64,000 nucleotides of DNA from Peredibacter starrii (lineage in GTDB: Bacteria > Bdellovibrionota > Bacteriovoracia > Bacteriovoracales > Bacteriovoracaceae). This document shows, piece after piece, positions 58,964-64,000 of the stretch (the first letter of the stretch is position 1; each line of letters begins with the position of its first letter). The DNA lies in NCBI RefSeq assembly GCF_034259205.1, contig NZ_CP139487.1, positions 2,604,001 through 2,668,000 of the forward strand. The letters are read 5' to 3'. Below the pieces are notes generated by a model. That model ran no database searches, was not told the DNA's origin, and saw only the letters and a list, made by a program, of their open reading frames with translations. Made by a program: the position numbers and the translations under genes.

Positions 58964-59503
58964 TTACAAACGGCGACCCATGAAAAGAATCGGCGTCCCA
59001 CGGAACGGTACTTCTGACTCAAAGTCAAAACCAAGCTTTTTATAAAAGCTTCGATTCTGCGAATCTGGGCCAGTCATGATGTGAAGTCCTGGAATTCTCA
59101 TGATTTTAAGCTCCGCAACCAGAACTCTAACTAGCTGACTTCCAAGGCCCATCCCGCGGGACTCATGGTGGCAATTGATATGAAGATGGGCCGGGTAATC
59201 TTTAAAAAATGCTTCGAACGCTTTCAAATGAGGCTGGATTTTATCTAGCTCTGGGTCTGAACTTCGAGGTGCGGCAACCAAATAACCCAGAACCTTCTCC
59301 CCCGAAAATCCGATCCAAGCTAGCTCTGGATAATGATCTAAATAAAATCCGACGTACTTTTGAAAGAAGGCCTCTCGCTCACTCTCGTCTTTAAACTCTT
59401 TACGAGTCGAGCTTTCAAAGAAAATCTCTCTCACTTGAGTGAGGACTTCCGGACGATCCTGAACGCGCTTAAAAGGAACTACAGACGCTGGCATAGGTTC
59501 CAT
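58964..59503 (-). CDS. GNAT-family N-acetyltransferase
   Basis: A 179-residue acyltransferase. The acetyl-CoA pyrophosphate loop is HESRGMGLGSQLVRVLV, preceded by a beta strand with HLHINCH and followed by GPDSQNRSFYKKLGF, a typical late GNAT motif. The start overlaps the end of the CCA-transferase gene by 25 bases (16 if the second ATG is used), so it is translationally coupled. Substrate cannot be told. Confidence 0.88.
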   Translation of the reverse strand: MEPMPASVVPFKRVQDRPEVLTQVREIFFESSTRKEFKDESEREAFFQKYVGFYLDHYPELAWIGFSGEKVLGYLVAAPRSSDPELDKIQPHLKAFEAFFKDYPAHLHINCHHESRGMGLGSQLVRVLVAELKIMRIPGLHIMTGPDSQNRSFYKKLGFDFESEVPFRGTPILFMGRRL

Positions 59504-60666
59504 ACCTGATACTTCGCTCGGAAAGGTGGATCGATGTGTTTAACGTCTTTGACCGCTTCAAAGCGATAGAGATGAATCCAATCCGGAAGATAGTCTTCAA
59601 TCATCTTCATTAGCGGTAGATCAGGGTTCTTTTGCAGAAGTTGTTTCGTGGTGAAGTACCAATCAAAGAGCAATTCAAAATTCGCGGTATCGCGAACTTC
59701 TTCAAACTCTCCATGAAAAGTTTCCGGAAGGACTTTCTGGAAGGTCTTAGAACTTTGGGCCCAACGCGCGAGACGTCTGGCGGTATCGCTTCCCACGGAA
59801 AAATACTCTCTCCAGCTCTCAAATGGGATTTCTGTCCATTCTAAGGCAATAATCCAGGCCTCATGACGTTTAGGATCTGAGAGAACTTTTTTAACGTCAG
59901 GGAGCTTAGGTAAAACAGAGGCGTCCAAGGGAAGTCTCATATTGGGATGATGCTCTTTTTCTCTCAACATTCTCACGAGAAAACCCATCGGGTTCTGGGA
60001 TTTCTGCATCTCAGTCCAAAGGTAGTTCGGGGTGAAGCCCTCTACTTTCATATGGTCCAAAACATTTTTAAGTTCGGGTGAGAATTGAAAATGATATTTT
60101 TCAGCAAATCGATGTGCGCGTAGAAAGCGCACAGGATCTTTCCCGAAATCCGGGCCCGCGAAATGAAGAACTTTCTCTCTTAGATGGCGGAGGCCCTCTA
60201 GAGGATCGAGGTGCTCAATCTCTTTCTTTGATTTAAAACGAAACCCCATAGCATTAATGGTGAAATCACGTCTTAGAACTGCTTCTTCGAATGGGAGCTT
60301 AAATAAGAACTCAGCGGTAAAATTACTGTGATGATTTTTATCTTCTTCGAAGTGCTCTTTACGGGGAGGAGAAAACTCCAACTGAAAGCCCTCTGCCTCA
60401 AGTCGAATGATCTCATAAGGCAGGAAAGTCACTTTCCCAAATCGGCCAAGGTCCTTCCCTAGTTGCTTCCATTGGTCCTTGTTAAAAGCGATGGTTTCGT
60501 GACTGAGTTCAACGTCCCAATCTTTACCTGGACTACCAAATAGAAAAAAGTCCCTGACCGCACCACCCACTAAGGTTGGAACATGGCCATGCAAATAGAG
60601 TTCGTCCAATAGTGCCGGAAAAAAAGAAGGGAGTTCTGATTCTAATTTTTTCTTATCGAAATTCAC
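59479..60666 (-). CDS. cca: CCA tRNA nucleotidyltransferase / poly(A) polymerase family
   Basis: A 395-residue class II nucleotidyltransferase. Motif A is LVGGAVRDFFLFGSPGKDWDVEL (the D-x-D metal site), then RRDFTINAMG, a HLDPLEGLRHL domain and DPVRFLRAHRFA. These are the standard CCA-enzyme signatures. The frame opens at 60714, but GTG 60666 has AGAGGA six bases upstream, so that start is chosen. That ribosome site lies in a hairpin arm (60669-60703). It follows lysR in the same transcript. Confidence 0.88.
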   Translation of the reverse strand: MNFDKKKLESELPSFFPALLDELYLHGHVPTLVGGAVRDFFLFGSPGKDWDVELSHETIAFNKDQWKQLGKDLGRFGKVTFLPYEIIRLEAEGFQLEFSPPRKEHFEEDKNHHSNFTAEFLFKLPFEEAVLRRDFTINAMGFRFKSKKEIEHLDPLEGLRHLREKVLHFAGPDFGKDPVRFLRAHRFAEKYHFQFSPELKNVLDHMKVEGFTPNYLWTEMQKSQNPMGFLVRMLREKEHHPNMRLPLDASVLPKLPDVKKVLSDPKRHEAWIIALEWTEIPFESWREYFSVGSDTARRLARWAQSSKTFQKVLPETFHGEFEEVRDTANFELLFDWYFTTKQLLQKNPDLPLMKMIEDYLPDWIHLYRFEAVKDVKHIDPPFRAKYQVWNLCQRL

Positions 60667-60668
60667 GA

Positions 60669-60703
60669 GAGATCCTCTTCCACCTATTATGGAAGTGGAT
60701 CTC
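60669..60703 (-). promoter_or_regulatory. Hairpin covering the cca ribosome site
   Basis: GAGATCC/GGATCTC (seven pairs) and CTTCCA/TGGAAG (six pairs), separated by one mismatch, with a seven-base loop. The AGAGGA site of cca is in one arm. It lies between the lysR stop and the cca start. Confidence 0.5.
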
Positions 60704-60714
60704 GCGGGAGTCAA

Positions 60715-61605
60715 TTATAAGTCTTTTGCTGCTTCGTGAAGATACTTGTAAAGCTCTTTAATCTTGTAGCTTTGCGCTTCGTCAGCGTGGAACGCGAATG
60801 AAACTTTGTTACTGAAAATTTCGAACTCTTTACCCACTGTTTTAAGATTCGATTTCATGTTTGAGCGCTGAAGAACGTGAGTCGGAACCACCGCCACACC
60901 TAGTCCGCCATTCACGGCCTGAAGCATTTGTCCGAATGAGTTCACCACCAGTCGAGGCTTCACATTTCTTGGCATCACACCAAACTTCTCACGACACCAG
61001 CGATAGAAGTTCGGGTCATTGTTCTCATAGAAAATAATCGGGATATTCAGAATGTCTTTGAGTTCAGTCTTATTCGTGATGTTGAATTTTTCTGAGAACA
61101 CGAGGGTTGTGTGTTCAGTATGAAGATCAAGTTTCTCAGCAAACGCTGGAACCAGATGTTCTGGCATGATCAAACAATCAATCTCATGCTGCTCGAATTT
61201 TTTAATAATTGTCTCTGGAAAATCCATCGATAGACGAACTTCCAATTCCGGATATTGAGAGAGAAATCCCAGCATACGACTTGAAAGCCAGGTCTTACCA
61301 AGACCATAAAGAGAACCTACGTGTAGTCTTCCCTTGATATCGTGATTATCCAGGTGAATTTGTTCGATTGTTTCTTCAATACGTTTGAAGTATTGTTTTG
61401 CTACCTTCGCAAGTCTCATCCCACTCTCAGTGAGATTCACTGATTTTCCCTGACGAGTAACAACCGAGAAGCCGACTTTACTTTCAAGGTTCTTCAGGGC
61501 CTGGGAAACCGCACTTTGAGTCACATTCAGTTCCTCAGCGGCCTTTGAGATATTTTCGTTTTGAGACAGGGCAATCAGCACCTGCAACATTGATGTTTCA
61601 ATCAT
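60715..61605 (-). CDS. LysR-family transcriptional regulator
   Basis: A 296-residue LTTR. The winged helix-turn-helix is MLQVLIALSQNENISKAAEELNVTQSAVSQALKNLE, here at residues 6-41, and the effector domain runs from about 90. The ATG at 61605 with AAGG upstream is the family-typical start; the frame extends another 16 residues. It shares a unit with cca and GNAT, which are not obvious targets. A promoter with -35 TTGCAA (61648-61653), 17-base spacer and -10 TATATT (61625-61630) is visible. Effector and targets unknown. Confidence 0.92.
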   Translation of the reverse strand: MIETSMLQVLIALSQNENISKAAEELNVTQSAVSQALKNLESKVGFSVVTRQGKSVNLTESGMRLAKVAKQYFKRIEETIEQIHLDNHDIKGRLHVGSLYGLGKTWLSSRMLGFLSQYPELEVRLSMDFPETIIKKFEQHEIDCLIMPEHLVPAFAEKLDLHTEHTTLVFSEKFNITNKTELKDILNIPIIFYENNDPNFYRWCREKFGVMPRNVKPRLVVNSFGQMLQAVNGGLGVAVVPTHVLQRSNMKSNLKTVGKEFEIFSNKVSFAFHADEAQSYKIKELYKYLHEAAKDL

Positions 61606-61624
61606 ATTTTTATACCTTATATAT

Positions 61625-61653
61625 AATATAAGTATAACTAATATGTTTTGCAA
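61625..61653 (-). promoter_or_regulatory. Candidate promoter of lysR
   Basis: Minus-strand TTGCAA, 17-base spacer, TATATT, with the ATG about 20 bases downstream of the -10. The surroundings are AT-rich. Confidence 0.5.
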
Positions 61654-61798
61654 CGTATTGTAAATAGGAAACTATTGCTGGGGTTAATTATTTTTAACAC
61701 CCGTTCCCTTTTAGGACAGAAACACCTTTGAACCTTAGGGTTTTACGGTCATTTCAGGATGTAGTATTTCCCCCTCTTAAACTAATCGGAGGAAATTA

Positions 61799-62227
61799 AT
61801 GAAGCTGATATTCGCTCTTTCACTTATTCTTGTTTGCCAATTTGCTTTCGCAAACCACCTTCCTGAAAAGCAAGGAGACTTAGTGATTCGTGCTATTAGG
61901 CAGTCACTAGAAACTAACGATCTTAAATGTGATCAGAATTCCGGCTACGAATTCAGAGCTTCTGGTTTACATTGGAAATTTATCTCTGAGCATGGACTAG
62001 TGTTCATTATTGAAGGTGAACAACCAGTGATTAAGCTCGTTGCAGAAGACGGAAGTACAGAGTTCTTATTGGACATCACAACTAACGAAGATTTCACAAT
62101 CGTAACAAAAATCTCTGGTCAAGTTTCTAACATCTCTAAAAGTGTTAGAAATGTTGGAACCATTATTAATCCACGTTTTGAAGAGGTAACTCTTAGAACG
62201 GGAATTAATAAAGTTATTTGCCAATAA
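61799..62227 (+). CDS. Small secreted hypothetical protein
   Basis: A 142-residue protein with signal peptide 1-18 (cleavage after AFA) and GGAGGAAATTA before the ATG. The mature part is beta-rich with two cysteines (CDQN near the start and CQ at the very end) that could pair, and no recognised domain. It ends before a strong GC hairpin shared with the convergent lipoprotein gene. Confidence 0.65.
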   Translation: MKLIFALSLILVCQFAFANHLPEKQGDLVIRAIRQSLETNDLKCDQNSGYEFRASGLHWKFISEHGLVFIIEGEQPVIKLVAEDGSTEFLLDITTNEDFTIVTKISGQVSNISKSVRNVGTIINPRFEEVTLRTGINKVICQ

Positions 62228-62233
62228 TGAATT

Positions 62234-62255
62234 GGGCCGGAGTTATCTCCGGCCC
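62234..62255. terminator. Convergent hairpin between two small secreted-protein genes
   Basis: Perfect nine-base stem GGGCCGGAG / CTCCGGCCC with a TTAT loop; the minus-strand gene stop codon falls in the loop. Neither side has a T-run, so termination would be weak or factor-assisted. Confidence 0.55.
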
Positions 62256-62728
62256 CTCATAATCTGATCTGTGTAACGGAAATTCTGATCATCCACCCCA
62301 CCCAGAACCAACATTTCATGCAGCACTAAGCGGTTGTAGTTAAGTCTGGCCCCCCGTCGGGCACGCATCCAATCCAGTTGTTGTTCCTGGTGACCCACAT
62401 AAAGAAAAATCTGATTATTTTGATGATAACTGCGAACCACCTGGTTGCGCTCATTCATCAGGATCTGCTCCGTCACCTGAACGTTATCAAGCGTCAGGCG
62501 ATTACGAATGAAGCCCACGAATCTTGGACCGAACATACTCTTCAAATCATTATCATAGGCGTTTAAAAGCTCCTGGGACGTTCTTACGAAGTCAAGACGG
62601 AACTCTTCTTCCTCTAGAGTTGTATATGCCGATACTCCCGCCACTGATTTATCCGATTTGCCCGAAGAATTGCTCTTCCCACAGGAAATCAGCGCCAGCA
62701 GCGTGAACATAAAAATAAATAGTTTCAT
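62243..62728 (-). CDS. Small lipoprotein
   Basis: A 161-residue protein with signal MKLFIFMFTLLALISCG ending in a lipobox cysteine, a Ser/Lys-rich linker and a compact helical domain ending LVLHEMLVLGGVDD and an arginine-rich tail. Nothing in it names a function. The histidine-glutamate in LHEML looks superficially like half a zinc site, but the second histidine is absent. Confidence 0.7.
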   Translation of the reverse strand: MKLFIFMFTLLALISCGKSNSSGKSDKSVAGVSAYTTLEEEEFRLDFVRTSQELLNAYDNDLKSMFGPRFVGFIRNRLTLDNVQVTEQILMNERNQVVRSYHQNNQIFLYVGHQEQQLDWMRARRGARLNYNRLVLHEMLVLGGVDDQNFRYTDQIMRGRR

Positions 62729-62879
62729 AGTGTCCCTCCCAAATGTCTCGATGGGAGGTCTCTATGCAAATTTCTGACCGAATGGATCAATCGTAATTTC
62801 GGAGAGATTACACACCGCAAGGTGCGCTTTGGATGGATCAGGTTGGCACTAATCACTTTGTTCTCTCCGCTTCACGCTT

Positions 62880-62913
62880 CGAGACCCTTCGGGCTGCGCT
62901 GCAGACCGTCTCG
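62880..62913. repeat. GC-rich stem-loop upstream of the tandem repeats
   Basis: CGAGAC (62880-62885) pairs with GTCTCG (62908-62913) around a GC-rich inner sequence containing CTGCAG. It is clearly richer in GC than its surroundings, as REP-type dispersed elements often are, but no second copy is in the window. Confidence 0.4.
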
Positions 62914-62934
62914 CCCTTCCTTGGGCTCGTCGTC

Positions 62935-63150
62935 GCTGGAGAAAGTACTGTCGCTGGAGAAAGTACTGCCGCTGGAGAAAGTACCGCCGCTGGAGAAAGT
63001 ACCGCCGCTGGAGAAAGTACCGCCGCTGGAGAAAGTACCGCCGCTGGAGAAAGTACCGCCGCTGGAGAAAGTACCGCCGCTGGAGAAAGTACCGCCGCTG
63101 GAGAAAGTACCGCCGCTGGAGAAAGTACCGCCGCTGGAGAAAGTACTGCC
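62935..63150. repeat. Tandem repeat, 12 x 18 bp
   Basis: Twelve contiguous copies of an 18-base unit (GCTGGAGAAAGTACCGCC). The first two and the last differ by one or two bases (ACTGTC, ACTGCC). There are no spacers. It fills the intergenic space between a lipoprotein gene and the fusA terminator. All six frames are open only because the unit is a multiple of three, so no coding role is assumed. Copy number may vary between strains. Confidence 0.95.
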
Positions 63151-63162
63151 GCTGAAGTGAGC

Positions 63163-63196
63163 CTGAAAATAAAAAGGGCCAGCTTTCGCCGGCCCT
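63163..63196 (-). terminator. Rho-independent terminator of fusA
   Basis: Minus-strand AGGGCCGGC / GCTGGCCCT stem with a GAAA tetraloop, then TTTTTATTTT, about 28 bases after the fusA stop. Confidence 0.93.
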
Positions 63197-63223
63197 AATT
63201 TGTTTAAATCTTTAAACGATGGC

Positions 63224-64000
63224 TTATTCAGCACGCTCGTTAAGCTTGTCTTTACGAGCAGCGATAACTTTATCCTGAACGTGTGAAGGACATTGCTCAT
63301 ACTTCGCGAATTCCATCGAGTAACCAGCTTTACCAGCTGTACCTGAACGAAGAACTGTCGCGTATCCGAACATTTCTGAAAGAGGAACGTGAGCGTTAAT
63401 AACAGCGTCACCTGTATCAGTAGTTTCAGATCCAAGGATTACACCACGGCGAGAAGATAAGTCACCGATTACGAAACCTTGGTAGTCTTGTGGAGTTTCA
63501 ACTTCAACCTTCATGATTGGCTCAAGAATGATTGGGTTAGCGTTCTTAATTGCATCTCTCATCGCCATACGAGCAGCGATACGGAATGCCATATCAGATG
63601 AATCCACGTCATGGTACTGACCGTCTTGTAGGAATGCATCTACGCCGATAACCGGGAATGCAGCAAGAGGACCTTTGTTCATAACGTCGCCGAAACCACG
63701 GTCACAAGAAGGGATGAATTCGTTAGGAATTACACCACCCTTAATTTCGTTGTTGAAGCGGTAAACTTGGTCTTCACGCTCTTTACGGTCGTCAGTAAGA
63801 GGCTTGATCTTACCAGCAACTTTTGCGAATTGACCCGAACCACCCGTTTGCTTCTTGTGTGTGTACTCAAGCTTAGCTTCGCCACGGATTGTTTCACGGT
63901 AGTTAACCTGTGGAGCACCGATTTCAACTTCAGCTTTATACTCACGCTTAAGACGCTCAACGTAGATTTCAAGGTGAAGCTCACCCATACCAGCGATACG
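63224..64000 (-). CDS. fusA: Elongation factor G, C-terminal part (gene continues past the right edge)
   Basis: The last 258 residues of EF-G, open to the window edge: a domain III/IV boundary R-I-A-G-M-G-E-L-H-L-E, domain IV with QTGGSGQFAKV, EFIPSCDRGFGDVMNKG, then domain V PIMKVEVETPQDYQGFVIGDLSSRRG and SEMFGYATVLRSGTAGKAGYS. It catalyses ribosomal translocation with GTP. It stands immediately before a terminator with no tuf gene following, so either the str operon is split in this genome or this is a second EF-G copy. Confidence 0.95.
   Translation of the reverse strand, partial: RIAGMGELHLEIYVERLKREYKAEVEIGAPQVNYRETIRGEAKLEYTHKKQTGGSGQFAKVAGKIKPLTDDRKEREDQVYRFNNEIKGGVIPNEFIPSCDRGFGDVMNKGPLAAFPVIGVDAFLQDGQYHDVDSSDMAFRIAARMAMRDAIKNANPIILEPIMKVEVETPQDYQGFVIGDLSSRRGVILGSETTDTGDAVINAHVPLSEMFGYATVLRSGTAGKAGYSMEFAKYEQCPSHVQDKVIAARKDKLNERAE

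Noticed and set aside
62243-62728. Zinc protease reading of LHEMLVLGG in the small lipoprotein
   Set aside because: The second histidine of HExxH is replaced, so there is no zinc site.
62935-63150. CRISPR-like array
   Set aside because: The repeats are contiguous with no variable spacers and no cas genes, so this is a tandem repeat.
62822-63435. Open frames through the 18-bp repeats (LEKVPP on plus, GESTAA on plus, SGGTFS on minus)
   Set aside because: The unit is a multiple of three, so every frame free of stop is open. The frames lack ribosome sites and conserved flanks, and the minus one runs into fusA antisense.
63224-64000. Reading the right-hand ORF as a complete 254-residue protein
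   Set aside because: The frame continues upstream to the window edge with EF-G sequence, so this is the 3' part of a longer gene.

Overview
The window reads as chromosomal DNA of a free-living or predatory Gram-negative bacterium of moderate GC. LPS-core glycosyltransferases, outer-membrane and murein enzymes (an FtsX-like permease, an OMP barrel, MltA) show a Gram-negative envelope. Many signal-peptide proteases, orphan PAS or membrane histidine kinases, and TTG/GTG starts behind good GGAG-type ribosome sites would fit the Bdellovibrionota (Bacteriovorax/Peredibacter-like). That placement is an inference from gene content, not from any marker alignment. No rRNA, tRNA, IS element, prophage or CRISPR array was seen.

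Layout. 1-4.7 kb: FtsX/LolE-type permease, fadJ and fadI (beta-oxidation). 4.7-12 kb: an OMP-barrel protein, then a long minus-strand operon (sufE, hemB, membrane-anchored hypothetical, heptosyltransferase-like GT9, KDO-transferase-like GT, Rossmann-like hypothetical, pilin-like peptide). 12-20.5 kb, plus strand: GYF-domain membrane protein, tmk, holB, PSP1/RicT-like protein, sbcD, sbcC. 20.5-25.8 kb: secreted proteins (CAP lipoprotein, metzincin-like protein, C39-like cysteine peptidase with a membrane-anchored partner, M28 peptidase). 25.8-30 kb, minus strand: rsmJ, PfkB-family nucleoside kinase, asnS, PAS histidine kinase. 30-33 kb: glycine decarboxylase (P-protein). 33-37.7 kb: prfC between two paralogous membrane histidine kinases. 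37.7-40.7 kb: three tandem paralogous secreted HExxH proteins, each with its own terminator and with related upstream motifs.

40.8-55 kb is the most remarkable part: a purine-to-malate island. A plus-strand operon encodes xanthine dehydrogenase (xdhA, xdhB, xdhC) plus an unknown membrane protein. A facing minus-strand operon encodes a PuuD-type membrane urate oxidase carrying a C-terminal cupredoxin domain in place of the usual cytochrome c, then hydroxyisourate hydrolase. Next comes a single 1540-residue polypeptide joining malate synthase, OHCU decarboxylase, a beta-lactamase-fold serine hydrolase and two allantoicase repeats, followed by a secreted PAP2 phosphatase and a small P-loop kinase. 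Read in order, these convert purine to urate, 5-hydroxyisourate, OHCU, allantoin, allantoate, ureidoglycolate, glyoxylate and malate. The only gaps are allantoinase and ureidoglycolate lyase. The serine-hydrolase domain sits exactly where an allantoinase would fall in the colinear order, so it is a candidate for a new, non-orthologous allantoinase.

55-64 kb: an unlisted 24-codon hydrophobic ORF whose start codon lies in a hairpin and which has its own terminator, class II aldolase, Nif3-like protein, mltA, a lysR-cca-GNAT operon, small secreted proteins, a twelve-copy 18-bp tandem repeat, and the 3' part of fusA running off the right edge.
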